A DNA stretch of 64,000 bases from positions 2,356,001 to 2,420,000 of the forward strand of contig CP131915.1 in assembly GCA_030704225.1 (NCBI GenBank), given 5' to 3'. Position numbers and translations under genes: made by a program. The notes beneath the pieces are model-generated. The model searched no databases and was not told the origin of the DNA. It saw nothing but the letters and a program-made list of their open reading frames with translations. This stretch comes from Kosakonia sp. H02 (GTDB lineage: Bacteria; Pseudomonadota; Gammaproteobacteria; Enterobacterales; Enterobacteriaceae). Shown one piece after another: positions 1 through 8,563 of the stretch; the first letter of the stretch is position 1; every line of letters begins with the position of its first letter.

Positions 1-681
1 GCCGCACTTACTCAGGCGCTGGCAGGTGTCGACAAACTGTTGCTTATCTCCAGTAGCGAAGTGGGTCAGCGCACCGCGCAACACCGTAATGTGATCAACG
101 CAGCCAAAGCCGCTGGCGTAAAATTTATCGCCTACACCAGCCTGCTGCATGCAGATAAATCCCCGCTTGGCCTGCACGTTGAACACGTTGAAACCGAGAA
201 ACTGCTTGCCGAATCCGGCATTCCATTCGCCCTGCTGCGTAACGGCTGGTACAGCGAAAACTACCTTGCCAGCGCGCCGCCTGCACTGGCGCATGGCGTG
301 TTTATTGGTGCGGCGGGCGATGGCAAAATCGCCTCTGCCACCCGCGCGGATTACGCCGCCGCTGCCGCGCGCGTTATTCGCGAAGAAGGCCATGCGGGCA
401 AGGTGTACGAGCTGGCGGGCGATACCGCCTGGACCCTGAGCGAACTGGCGGCGCTGCTAAGCAACGCGAGCGGGAAAAAGGTGGTTTATCAGAACCTGAG
501 CGAAGCCGATTTCGCCGCCGCGCTGAAAGGCGCAGGTCTGCCAGATGCTTTCGCTAACCTGCTGGCGGATTCCGATGTCGGCGCATCAAAAGGCGGGCTG
601 TTTGACGACAGCAAAACCCTCAGCAAACTGATTGGCCGCCCCACCACGACGATTGCCGAGAGCGTCAATGGCCTGCTGTAA
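1..681 (+). CDS. qorB: NAD(P)H:quinone oxidoreductase QorB, C-terminal part
   Basis: The frame is open from the first base, so the gene begins left of the window and only its C-terminal 226 codons are visible. The protein resembles QorB (YtfG), an NmrA-like atypical short-chain dehydrogenase that reduces quinones with NADPH in the cytoplasm. The N-terminal Rossmann glycine motif is outside the window. Visible parts are the strand around LLLISSSEVG, the AAGVKFIAYTSLLHAD segment and the C-terminal substrate-binding half with RADYAAAAARVI. In E. coli qorB lies next to ytfF; here an AraC-type regulator sits between them. Family assignment is from recognised sequence similarity. Confidence 0.85.
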   Translation, partial: AALTQALAGVDKLLLISSSEVGQRTAQHRNVINAAKAAGVKFIAYTSLLHADKSPLGLHVEHVETEKLLAESGIPFALLRNGWYSENYLASAPPALAHGVFIGAAGDGKIASATRADYAAAAARVIREEGHAGKVYELAGDTAWTLSELAALLSNASGKKVVYQNLSEADFAAALKGAGLPDAFANLLADSDVGASKGGLFDDSKTLSKLIGRPTTTIAESVNGLL

Positions 682-761
682 CGGTTAAAATTTGGTTAAT
701 TTTTGTAGCCTGTCGCCGGGTCATCCTTAATAATAAAGGCCTTGCCCGGTGGAGGATGCGT

Positions 762-1586
762 GTGGAAGGCGTACCAGACCAGTTTATTGACGAGAGAGAT
801 CGCGCACGTTTTCGCCATCTGGCGATGCTGCCAGGCGTTGAGCTGTACCACGCGCATATCTCCCGCTACGCCTTTGAACCGCACACCCACGAAGCGTTTG
901 GCATTGGCGCAATCGAAGCCGGTGCCGAACGCTTTCGCTATCGCGGCACGCACTATGTCGCCCCGGCGAACTCCGTTGTCACCATGAATCCCGATGAGCT
1001 GCATACCGGCGAAGCCGCAGGCGCGGATGGCTGGCGCTATCGCATGGTCTATCTGGAACCCGATTTACTGGAACAGGTTACCGGCATTCGCCACTGGTGG
1101 TTCAACGACGTGACACGCCTCGATCCGCTGCGCGCCCGGCAGATCTGCACCCAAATCCACAGCCTCTGGCACACCGATGATCCGCTGGCGCAACAAGGGA
1201 TCCTGCTTGATTTGATCGACACGTTCCGCCCGCTGGCCCACCATGCACCGCAGCGCCACGAAGCGGCGCACCGCTTTGAACGGGTGCGCGATTATCTGCA
1301 CGACAACTATATGCGCAGCCTGACACTCGTTGAGCTGGCCAATGTTGCGGCGCTCAGCCCGTATCACTTCCAGCGCCAGTTCAAGGCGCATTTTCACGTC
1401 ACCCCGCACCAGATGCTGATGGCGATCCGCCTGTGGCGCGCGAAGCTTTTTCTCACCCAGGGCATACCCGCCGCCGACGTCGCCGCCATGACCGGTTTAA
1501 CAGATCAGTCGCATTTGACCCGCGCATTCACCCACCGTTATGGCATTACGCCTGTGCGCTACCAAAAACAGGTGGCGCACCGTTAA
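762..1586 (+). CDS. AraC family transcriptional regulator
   Basis: A one-component DNA-binding regulator of about 274 residues. The N-terminal half looks like an AraC-type cupin sensor (HAHISRYAFEPHTHEAFGIG). The C-terminal 100 residues carry two helix-turn-helix units: LVELANVAALSPYHFQRQFK and, further on, PAADVAAMTGLTDQSHLTRAF with the usual G(I)TPVRYQ ending. An in-frame ATG at 756 touches the GGAGG at 751-755, too close for initiation, so the GTG at 762 (six bases from GGAGG) is the better start. The gene lies between qorB and ytfF, which are neighbours in E. coli, so it is an accessory insertion. It is 75 bp upstream of ytfF in the same direction and may control it; the ligand is unknown. 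Confidence 0.85.
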   Translation: MEGVPDQFIDERDRARFRHLAMLPGVELYHAHISRYAFEPHTHEAFGIGAIEAGAERFRYRGTHYVAPANSVVTMNPDELHTGEAAGADGWRYRMVYLEPDLLEQVTGIRHWWFNDVTRLDPLRARQICTQIHSLWHTDDPLAQQGILLDLIDTFRPLAHHAPQRHEAAHRFERVRDYLHDNYMRSLTLVELANVAALSPYHFQRQFKAHFHVTPHQMLMAIRLWRAKLFLTQGIPAADVAAMTGLTDQSHLTRAFTHRYGITPVRYQKQVAHR

Positions 1587-1661
1587 AGCGCAATCTCCTA
1601 CAATATTCCCGCGCAGGGCTCCCCTACACTGGCGCAGACCAGGAGAAAAAGAGATGAAAAG

Positions 1662-2627
1662 ATGATGAGTGGCGTGCTGTATGCCTTGCTCGCAGGGCTG
1701 CTGTGGGGGTTGATTTTCGTAGGGCCGTTGATCGTACCGGACTACCCGGCAGCGCTGCAATCGACCGGGCGCTATCTGGCGCTGGGGCTTATTGCCCTGC
1801 CGCTGGCCTGGCTGGGCCGTGCGCGTCTGCGCCAGTTAACCCGTCGCGACTGGTTTACTGCGCTGTGGCTGACCTTAATGGGCAATCTGATTTATTACGT
1901 CTGCCTCGCCAGCGCCATTCAGCGCACCGGCGGGCCGGTCTCGACGATGATTATTGCCACGCTGCCGGTGGTTATCCCGGTGTGCGCCAATCTTCTTTAC
2001 AGCCAGCGGGATGGCAAACTCTCCTGGCGTCGTCTGGCGCCTGCGCTGCTCTGTATCGCGCTTGGCCTGGTGTGCGTGAATATCGCCGAATTGCGCCACG
2101 GCTTGCCGGGTTTCAGTTGGCAGCGTTACGGTTCGGGAATTGCGCTGGCTTTTATTTCCGTGGCGTGCTGGGCGTGGTATGCGCTACGCAATGCCCGCTG
2201 GCTGCGGGAAAACCCGGACAAAAATCCGATGATGTGGGCAACCGCGCAGGCGCTGGTGACGCTGCCGGTGTCGCTGGTGGGATATTTTGCTGCTTGTCTG
2301 TGGCTCGGCGTGCAGCAGCCTGATTTCGCCTTGCCTTTTGGCCCGCGCCCGCTGGTCTTTATCACCTTAATGCTGGTGATTGCGGTGTTCTGCTCATGGG
2401 TGGGTACGCTGTGCTGGAATATCGCCTGCCAGCGCTTGCCGACGGTGATTGTCGGCCCGCTGATTGTGTTTGAAACCCTCGCCGGGCTGCTTTACACCTT
2501 CCTGCTGCGCCAGAGTATGCCGCCGTTACTGACCCTTAGCGGCATTGTTCTGCTGGTGGGAGGCGTGGTGTACGCGGTGCTGTCGAAACCGCAAAAAGTC
2601 AGCGTAACGCCACTCAGGCAGCCATAA
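1662..2627 (+). CDS. ytfF: Inner membrane DMT-superfamily transporter YtfF
   Basis: A 321-residue polytopic membrane protein of the drug/metabolite transporter type, with two EamA-like halves of about five membrane segments each. Length and sequence (GVLYALLAGLLWGLIFVGPL near the N-terminus, FETLAGLLYTFLLRQSMPPL near the C-terminus) match E. coli YtfF. The substrate is not known. Two adjacent ATG codons begin the frame; the first gives the usual length. It ends at a shared intrinsic terminator facing the convergent chemoreceptor gene. Confidence 0.9.
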   Translation: MMSGVLYALLAGLLWGLIFVGPLIVPDYPAALQSTGRYLALGLIALPLAWLGRARLRQLTRRDWFTALWLTLMGNLIYYVCLASAIQRTGGPVSTMIIATLPVVIPVCANLLYSQRDGKLSWRRLAPALLCIALGLVCVNIAELRHGLPGFSWQRYGSGIALAFISVACWAWYALRNARWLRENPDKNPMMWATAQALVTLPVSLVGYFAACLWLGVQQPDFALPFGPRPLVFITLMLVIAVFCSWVGTLCWNIACQRLPTVIVGPLIVFETLAGLLYTFLLRQSMPPLLTLSGIVLLVGGVVYAVLSKPQKVSVTPLRQP

Positions 2628-2650
2628 AAAACCCGGCAGTTGCCGGGTTT
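2628..2650. terminator. Bidirectional intrinsic terminator
   Basis: Perfect inverted repeat AAACCCGGCA-GT-TGCCGGGTTT between the convergent ytfF and chemoreceptor genes. The A-tract before the hairpin acts as the U-tract for the minus strand. Confidence 0.85.
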
Positions 2651-2653
2651 CGA

Positions 2654-4309
2654 TTAGAAGGTTTCCCAGTTCGCTTCATTGACGCTTTCCGGGGCTTTCG
2701 CTTGCGGTTTTTTCACCGGCGAAAGCAGCGCAGTGCTTTGCGCGCTACGGGCGCGGTTGATTTTAAATACCGCGACGGTTTCGTTCAGGCGCGCCGCCTG
2801 CTCTTCCAGCGCACCGGCCGCCGAAGCGGACTCCTGCACCAGCGAGGCGTTCTGCTGAGTCACGCGATCCATCTCGGCAACGGCCTGGCCGACCTGGTCA
2901 ATACCGCGACTCTGTTCATCAGAAGCAGAGGAGATTTCGCCCATGATGTCCGTCACCCGCGTAACGGCGCTGACTATTTCGGCCATGGTTTCCCCGGCTT
3001 CGTGAACCAGTGCGGCACCGGCATCAACGCGGTTACCGGAATCTTCGATAAGACCTTTGATCTCTTTTGCGGCCTGCGCACTGCGCTGCGCCAGCGTACG
3101 CACTTCACCGGCAACCACCGCGAATCCGCGCCCCTGCTCACCGGCACGTGCCGCTTCAACAGCCGCGTTCAGCGCCAGGATATTGGTCTGGAAGGCAATG
3201 CCGTCGATAACGTTGGTTATCTGGGCGATTTTGCTGGAGCTGGCGGCGATTTCGTCCATAGTACGCACCACGCCATCCACCACCTGACCGCCTTTTTTCG
3301 CCGTACCGGACGCATTCAGCGCCAGTTGTGTCGCCTGGCGGGCGTTGTCGGCGTTTTGTTTCACCGTTGCGGTTAACTGTTCCATGCTGGCGGCGGTCTC
3401 TTCCAGAGAAGCGGCCTGCTGCTCGGTACGGGAAGAGAGATCGTTGCTGCCCGCTGAAATTTCACCGGCACCGGTATAAATGGTGTCCGCGCCGTCACGC
3501 ACCACGCTTACGGTTTTCACCAGCGATTGCTGCATCTCCTGCACGTTCTGCGCCAGGCGCGCCATCTCATTGCTGCCTTCGGCATGAATGGAATGGGTCA
3601 AATCACCGGTCGCGATGTGACGGATGTGACCCATAATGTCGTGCAAGGGTTTCAGCAGTACGCGCTGCATTGCTACCCAGCTCAGGGCAATTACCGCCAG
3701 CACCACGATCATCACTGTCGCGAGGATCCACAGGATACGCGTATAGTCGTGTTCGTTCTGCTTAACGCCTTCATTCGCCAGTACGGCCTGCGCATCACGC
3801 CACGCGCGATAGCTCTTTTGCATCGCAACCTGCTTCTGCTCCGCATTCTGGCGGAACATCTCTTCCAGATTGCCCGCCAGCAGCAGACGGTTCATTTCCG
3901 TCAGCGTGGCATGATAAGTGCCATACTGCTTTTCCAGATCGTCGGAGAGCTTTTCGTCCAGGCCCGGGGTTTCCGGAAGCTTGTAGTATTTATCAAAATG
4001 CAGTTGTGCCTGATTCAGCAAATCCGTGGCGGTTTTCGCCAGTTCGCTGAGCTGCCCGCCGTTGATTTGGCTGGCGGTGCTGCTCTGCAAACGCAACATG
4101 CCGCGGTTCAATGTTACGCGCGCCTGGTTGAGGCTTATCCAGGCGTCAGTGAATTCGGAAACGTTCTGGCTGGAAACCTGAGAAACGTTGAAGTTATTTT
4201 TGTCGTTATTAAGCGCACTGATAAAGACGCCGGCAGAAATTAGCTGCATCGCACCCAGCACGACTAACACCATGATTAATAAAGTTATAACTTTGATACG
4301 CTTGAACAT
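2654..4309 (-). CDS. Methyl-accepting chemotaxis protein, Tsr-like
   Basis: A 551-residue chemoreceptor, the length of E. coli Tsr. Membrane segment 1 is at about 7-30, a periplasmic four-helix ligand domain at about 31-190, membrane segment 2 at about 191-212, then HAMP and the signalling hairpin with its tip near GIAFQTNILALNAAVEAARAG. The C-terminus NWETF is the docking pentapeptide for CheR and CheB. Tsr serine-pocket residues R64, N68, R69 and R73 are present at the same numbers, but the equivalent of T156 is alanine (FRQNA, residues 152-156). So the ligand may not be serine. A sigma-28-like promoter lies upstream at 4351-4377. The gene lies alone, far from any che or fli operon seen here. 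Confidence 0.9.
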   Translation of the reverse strand: MFKRIKVITLLIMVLVVLGAMQLISAGVFISALNNDKNNFNVSQVSSQNVSEFTDAWISLNQARVTLNRGMLRLQSSTASQINGGQLSELAKTATDLLNQAQLHFDKYYKLPETPGLDEKLSDDLEKQYGTYHATLTEMNRLLLAGNLEEMFRQNAEQKQVAMQKSYRAWRDAQAVLANEGVKQNEHDYTRILWILATVMIVVLAVIALSWVAMQRVLLKPLHDIMGHIRHIATGDLTHSIHAEGSNEMARLAQNVQEMQQSLVKTVSVVRDGADTIYTGAGEISAGSNDLSSRTEQQAASLEETAASMEQLTATVKQNADNARQATQLALNASGTAKKGGQVVDGVVRTMDEIAASSSKIAQITNVIDGIAFQTNILALNAAVEAARAGEQGRGFAVVAGEVRTLAQRSAQAAKEIKGLIEDSGNRVDAGAALVHEAGETMAEIVSAVTRVTDIMGEISSASDEQSRGIDQVGQAVAEMDRVTQQNASLVQESASAAGALEEQAARLNETVAVFKINRARSAQSTALLSPVKKPQAKAPESVNEANWETF

Positions 4310-4350
4310 CGTTGGCCTTTATTGAGTACAGGATATTGTCTGAAGAGTCA

Positions 4351-4377
4351 CTATCGGCAGCGATGAAAAGTTGTTTA
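4351..4377 (-). promoter_or_regulatory. Sigma-28 (FliA) promoter of the Tsr-like receptor
   Basis: On the minus strand TAAACAAC, 11 bases, then GCCGATAG, a close match to the flagellar consensus TAAAGTTT-N11-GCCGATAA. It lies about 41 bp upstream of the receptor start codon. Confidence 0.8.
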
Positions 4378-4453
4378 ATATCAATAAATTTCCCTATCCA
4401 AAACTTTCCAGAAAATCCAATTGTATTCAATGTGTTAAATTCGAAAGAATATT

Positions 4454-4469
4454 TGTGATGCGTATCACG
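4454..4469. promoter_or_regulatory. Candidate CRP site
   Basis: TGTGA-TGCGTA-TCACG matches the CRP consensus TGTGA-N6-TCACA at 9 of 10 defined positions. It lies between the divergent chemoreceptor and ytfE genes, 93 bp upstream of the sigma-28 -10 box. Which gene it serves cannot be read from sequence. Confidence 0.5.
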
Positions 4470-4533
4470 GTTTTCCGTTTAAGAAAGGCATAAGAGATGC
4501 GCCGTTCCCCGTAAGGGGTATATCATCGCTTTA

Positions 4534-4556
4534 AAGATGCATTTAATATACAACTT
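4534..4556. promoter_or_regulatory. NsrR operator upstream of ytfE
   Basis: AAGATGCATTT-A-ATATACAACTT is an imperfect 11-1-11 inverted repeat of the NsrR type, and ytfE is a known NsrR target in E. coli. It ends 26 bp before the ytfE start codon. The repressor gene is in this window at about 28 kb. Confidence 0.75.
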
Positions 4557-4582
4557 ATAAAATCCACGATGAGGTAACTGCT

Positions 4583-5248
4583 ATGGCTTTCCGCGATCAA
4601 CCCCTGGGTGAGCTGGCGCTCTCTATTCCGCGCGCCTCCGCACTGTTCCGTAAATACGATATGGATTACTGCTGCGGCGGTAAGCAGACGCTGGGGCGCT
4701 CTGCGGCCCGCAAAGAGCTGGATATTGATGCCATCGAAGCGGAGCTTGCGACCCTTGCCGAGCTGCCTATCGACAAAGACTGGCGCGTTGCGGGCCTTGC
4801 AGAAATCATTGACCACATTATTGTGCGTTACCACGATCGCCACCGCGAACAGTTGCCGGAACTGATCTTACAGGCCACCAAAGTTGAACGTGTTCACGCC
4901 GATAAACCCAACGTGCCACGCGGCTTAACCAAATACCTGACCATGCTGCACCAGGAACTCTCCAGCCATATGATGAAAGAGGAGCAGATCCTGTTCCCGA
5001 TGATCAAACAAGGCATGGGTTCGCAAACTGCGGGGCCGATTAGCGTGATGGAGAGCGAGCACGATGAAGCGGGTGAACTGCTGGATGTGATCAAACACAT
5101 CACCAATAACGTGACGCCGCCGCCGGAAGCCTGCACCACCTGGAAAGCGATGTACAACGGCATTAACACGCTGATTGACGATTTAATGGAGCATATCAGC
5201 CTGGAAAACAACAACCTGTTCCCGCGTGCCCTCGCAGGCGAAAAATAA
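4583..5248 (+). CDS. ytfE: Iron-sulfur cluster repair di-iron protein YtfE
   Basis: A cytoplasmic 221-residue RIC protein that restores Fe-S clusters damaged by nitric oxide and oxidative stress. The N-terminal DUF542-type domain has the paired cysteines C30-C31 in DYCCGGKQTL. The C-terminal hemerythrin-like four-helix bundle has all expected iron ligands: H84, H129, E133, H160, H204 and E208. Length equals the E. coli protein. The upstream NsrR operator implies derepression by nitric oxide. Confidence 0.95.
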   Translation: MAFRDQPLGELALSIPRASALFRKYDMDYCCGGKQTLGRSAARKELDIDAIEAELATLAELPIDKDWRVAGLAEIIDHIIVRYHDRHREQLPELILQATKVERVHADKPNVPRGLTKYLTMLHQELSSHMMKEEQILFPMIKQGMGSQTAGPISVMESEHDEAGELLDVIKHITNNVTPPPEACTTWKAMYNGINTLIDDLMEHISLENNNLFPRALAGEK

Positions 5249-5267
5249 AAAGACGCCCGAGAGCGTC
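5241..5267 (-). terminator. Terminator of cycA
   Basis: Minus-strand hairpin GACGC-TCTCGG-GCGTC followed by a T-rich tract (plus-strand A-run 5241-5251). It overlaps the last codons of ytfE. Confidence 0.65.
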
Positions 5268-5285
5268 CTTGATTCATGGAAGTTT

Positions 5286-5310
5286 AGAGCCGCCTCGCGG
5301 CTCTTTTTTT
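5286..5310 (+). terminator. Terminator of ytfE
   Basis: Hairpin AGAGCCGC-CTC-GCGGCTCT followed by a run of T. It abuts the cycA stop codon on the other strand. Confidence 0.85.
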
Positions 5311-6721
5311 ATGGCTGACGGTTAGCGAGGCGCTTTTTACCGGCATACAGCCAGCCAGCCCCCAGCACGATAAACCACAGCGGCGTGACAATCAGCGCCT
5401 GGCGGGTATCCGCTTCCAGGGTCAGCAGCACCAGCACAAAGAGGAAAAACGCCATGCAAACCCAACACATCAATTTGCCCAGCGGCATTTTGTAGTTGGA
5501 TTTTTCATGCAGTTGCGGGCGCTGTTTACGGTACACCAGGTACGAGCAGAGAATGATCGTCCAGACAAACATAAACAGGATCGCCGACACGGTGGTAATC
5601 ATGGTGAACGCGGCAATCGCGCTCGGGTTCACGTACAGCATCACCACACCGCCCAGCAGGCAGATGCAGGAGAAGGTCAGGCCTTTTGCCGGAACCGCGC
5701 GTTTAGAGAGTTTGGCGAACGCTTTCGGCGCAACGCCATCCTGCGCCAGGCCAAACAGCATACGGCTGGTGGAGAAAACGCCGCTGTTAGCCGAAGAGGC
5801 CGCTGACGTCAGCACCACAAAGTTGATAATACTCGCCGCCGCCGGAATACCGACCAGCACGAACAACTCAACAAACGGGCTTTTATCCGCCACGACAGAG
5901 CCCCACGGCGTCACTGACATGATCACAATCAGCGCGAAGACGTAGAACATAATGATGCGCACCGGAATCGAGTTGATGGCGCGCGGCAGGGATTTCTCCG
6001 GATCTTTGGTTTCCGCAGCCGTGGTGCCGACCAGTTCAATCCCGACAAACGCAAAGACCGCAATCTGGAAACCGGCAAAGAAGCCGCTAATGCCTTTCGG
6101 GAACCAGCCGCCGTCATTCCACAGGTGCGTAAATGAAGCTTCCACGCCGGTGGGTGATTTAAAGTGCATCAGCACCATGCCCACCCCGACGAGGATCAGC
6201 GCCACAATGGCGACGATTTTGATCATCGCGAACCAGAATTCCATCTCGCCGAACATTTTCACGGTCGCAAGGTTAAGGCTCAGCAGCACAACCACCACCG
6301 CCAGGGCCGCGACCCAATCGGCAAGGCCAGGGTACCAGAACTGGGCATAGGCGGTGATGGCAACCACGTCCGCCATACCGGTTACCACCCAACAGAACCA
6401 GTAAGTCCAGCCAGTAAAATACCCTGCCCACGGCCCGAGCAGATCGGCGGCAAAGTCGCTAAAAGATTTGTATTCGAGGTTTGAAAGCAGTAATTCGCCC
6501 ATCGCACGCATAACGAAAAACAGCATAAAACCAATGATCATATACACAAATATGATCGACGGGCCGGCGAGACTAATGGTTTTGCCGGAGCCCATAAACA
6601 AGCCAGTACCAATGGCTCCGCCGATGGCAATAAGCTGAATATGCCGGTTTGTGAGATTGCGCCGTAACGACTGTTCAGCCGGGGCCTGTTCGTCGGCCAC
6701 GACTTTAACCTGATCTACCAT
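5309..6721 (-). CDS. cycA: D-serine/D-alanine/glycine:H+ symporter CycA
   Basis: An inner-membrane amino acid permease of the APC superfamily with twelve predicted membrane segments in 470 residues. The N-terminal IGGAIGTGLFMGSG loop (about 33-46) is the amino-acid-binding signature of the family. It imports glycine, D-serine, D-alanine and D-cycloserine with protons. Length and sequence match E. coli CycA. In E. coli the mRNA is repressed by the sRNA GcvB; that site was not examined here. Confidence 0.93.
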   Translation of the reverse strand: MVDQVKVVADEQAPAEQSLRRNLTNRHIQLIAIGGAIGTGLFMGSGKTISLAGPSIIFVYMIIGFMLFFVMRAMGELLLSNLEYKSFSDFAADLLGPWAGYFTGWTYWFCWVVTGMADVVAITAYAQFWYPGLADWVAALAVVVVLLSLNLATVKMFGEMEFWFAMIKIVAIVALILVGVGMVLMHFKSPTGVEASFTHLWNDGGWFPKGISGFFAGFQIAVFAFVGIELVGTTAAETKDPEKSLPRAINSIPVRIIMFYVFALIVIMSVTPWGSVVADKSPFVELFVLVGIPAAASIINFVVLTSAASSANSGVFSTSRMLFGLAQDGVAPKAFAKLSKRAVPAKGLTFSCICLLGGVVMLYVNPSAIAAFTMITTVSAILFMFVWTIILCSYLVYRKQRPQLHEKSNYKMPLGKLMCWVCMAFFLFVLVLLTLEADTRQALIVTPLWFIVLGAGWLYAGKKRLANRQP

Positions 6722-7017
6722 GTTGTATTCCTGTCTGTGTTGTTGGGCTCTGCTGGCCTTTTACTGTCTGCTCCGCCCTTAAAGGACGCATCGATATTAG
6801 GTAAGAATCGGCGGGATGAATACTCAGAATTAAATCGAATGTTAAATATTTGTTTAAAGTGAGTGTTATATCACCTTGCGAACGAGAAACAGCTCACAAA
6901 AATACACCCGATTGTGCGCTTTGCAAGATAATATATCGGTAATAGTTTTATTAATGAACGATTCGCTCAGCGTAAACACCTCTCCCCTGTCGAAGAGAGG
7001 TTTTTTATGTCGGGGAA
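6722..7017. other. Intergenic region, cycA promoter side
   Basis: A 296-base AT-rich stretch between cycA and fklB, both on the minus strand. It must hold the cycA promoter and leader. The only clear element is the hairpin at 6979-7006. No convincing coding frame is present. Confidence 0.6.
6979..7006 (+). terminator. Plus-strand oriented terminator-like hairpin behind fklB
   Basis: CCTCT-N12-AGAGG followed by six T on the plus strand. The flanking genes both read leftward, so the T-run faces the wrong way for fklB. It may still end fklB weakly, or mark a small plus-strand transcript. Confidence 0.5.
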
Positions 7018-7638
7018 TTACAGAATTTCCAGCAGTTCCACTTCAAAAACCAGCGTGCTGAACGGCGGAATAGATGCGCCAGCGCCGCGCTCGCCGTAAG
7101 CGAGATTGTGCGGAATCGTCAGTTCCCATTTCGAGCCAACCGGCATCAGGGTCAGCGCTTCAATCCAGCCTGCGATAACGCCGTTAACCGGGAATTCAGC
7201 CGGTTCGCCGCGTTCAACGGAGCTGTCAAATACGGTACCGTCGATAAGCTTACCGGTGTAGTGCACGCGAACACGGTCGGTACGTGCCGGGATTGCGCCG
7301 TCGCCCTGGTTGATTACGCGAAATTGCAGACCGGATTCGGTGCTGTTCACGCCTTCACGCTCACGGTTTTCGTCGAGATATTTCACGCCTTCCGCAGCCA
7401 TTTCTTCGAAACGGGAGCGACGAACGGCATCGGCACGTTCATGAATTTCACGCAGGGCGCGATGGACAACATCCACCGGCACGGCAGGTTGTTTGCCCGC
7501 CAGCGCGTCCGCGATACCCGCAACCAGCGCTTCAGGTAACAGCCCTTCTAACCCGGATTCGCTCAGCTGCTGTCCTACCTGCAAACCAATGCCGTAGCTG
7601 GCTTGCGCTTCGATCGTGTCAAAAGTTGGGGTGGTCAT
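7018..7638 (-). CDS. fklB: FKBP-type peptidyl-prolyl isomerase FklB (FKBP22)
   Basis: A 206-residue dimeric prolyl isomerase. The N-terminal about 100 residues are the helical dimerisation domain (TPTFDTIEAQASYGIGLQVG). The C-terminal FKBP domain shows VRVHYTGKLIDGTVFDSS and the AYGERG and IPPFSTLVFEVELL strands. The start is set at the MTTPTF methionine, preceded by GAAGGA; an upstream in-frame ATG would add five residues not found in E. coli FklB. Confidence 0.92.
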   Translation of the reverse strand: MTTPTFDTIEAQASYGIGLQVGQQLSESGLEGLLPEALVAGIADALAGKQPAVPVDVVHRALREIHERADAVRRSRFEEMAAEGVKYLDENREREGVNSTESGLQFRVINQGDGAIPARTDRVRVHYTGKLIDGTVFDSSVERGEPAEFPVNGVIAGWIEALTLMPVGSKWELTIPHNLAYGERGAGASIPPFSTLVFEVELLEIL

Positions 7639-7903
7639 GGGTTTTCCTTCCATCGCTTTTTAAAGTAGCGCGCAGCATAACAGCCGGGCTGCGCCGGGTA
7701 CAACTTTGTCACAGGAAAGATGACAAATCGCAGGGAAAGGGAAAGAATACAACACGTAAGTAAAAATCCTAATTGCGGTCACAAAACGCCGTTTTTACAC
7801 TGTCTTTCAGACCGTTAAACCCGGCGGACGCCGCCCTTGAAAGATTAAAGTGTATATACTCAACGAGACAGGATATTAAATGACGCGGAGCAGGAGGAAA
7901 GCC

Positions 7904-8533
7904 ATGCCCGGGCGATTTGAACTGAAACCTACCCTTGCGAAGATCTGGCATGCCCCGGACAACGTTCGCCTGATGGACCCGCTCCCGCCTTTCCACCGTC
8001 GTGGCCTGATCTTCGCCGCTTTACTGGTGGTGATTGGTTTCCTGTTACCGACGCCGGATACGAATGCACCGCCAACCTCTTCCGGTACACGCGATGCGCA
8101 GCTTGATTTCCCGTCATCCACTCAGCCTGAACCAGCGCCGCCGCAGATCGTCAACGATCCTCAGCAAAACGCGCCCAGCGCCGAAGAGTCAATGCAACAG
8201 CAGGAGCCTGTAGAGCAGCAAGCGCCTGCCACGCAAAACACTCCGCCACTGGCTTCCACCAGCGGGATTGAACAGCAGTGGCGCACCTACCGGGTTGAAG
8301 AGGGAAAAACCCTCGCCCAGCTTTTTCGCGATCATAAATTGCCGCCAACAGATGTGTACGCCATGGCGAAAGTGGAAGGCGACGGGAAACCGCTGAGCAA
8401 CTTGCAAAACGGCCAGATGGTGAAGATTCGCCAGAACGCCAACGGTGTGGTTACCGGCCTGACAATTGAGACCGGCGGCCAGCAGGTGCTGTTTACTCGC
8501 CAGCCGGACGGCAGCTTTATCCGCGCCCGCTAA
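7904..8533 (+). CDS. ytfB: Cell-division-associated OapA/LysM-like protein YtfB
   Basis: A 210-residue bitopic inner membrane protein. The N-terminal about 40 residues are cytoplasmic, followed by one membrane helix (LIFAALLVVIGFLL), a Pro/Gln-rich periplasmic linker at about 60-125 and a C-terminal OapA LysM-like domain with YRVEEGKTLAQLFRDHKLP. YtfB binds glycan strands and affects division in E. coli. The start ATG at 7904 follows AGGAGGAAA; an ATG 24 bases upstream precedes that site and is unlikely. Confidence 0.88.
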   Translation: MPGRFELKPTLAKIWHAPDNVRLMDPLPPFHRRGLIFAALLVVIGFLLPTPDTNAPPTSSGTRDAQLDFPSSTQPEPAPPQIVNDPQQNAPSAEESMQQQEPVEQQAPATQNTPPLASTSGIEQQWRTYRVEEGKTLAQLFRDHKLPPTDVYAMAKVEGDGKPLSNLQNGQMVKIRQNANGVVTGLTIETGGQQVLFTRQPDGSFIRAR

Positions 8534-8540
8534 ATCACTG

Positions 8541-8563
8541 CGCCGGGCGACGTTTACCCGGCG
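8541..8563. terminator. Hairpin between convergent ytfB and EamA gene
   Basis: CGCCGGG-N9-CCCGGCG stem 8 bases after the ytfB stop, followed by GCGTTTA. The U-tract is weak, so termination is likely but not certain. Confidence 0.55.

Noticed and set aside
696..1004. Minus-strand frame at the qorB/AraC junction
   Set aside because: Overlaps the AraC-type gene and has no ribosome-binding site or known similarity.
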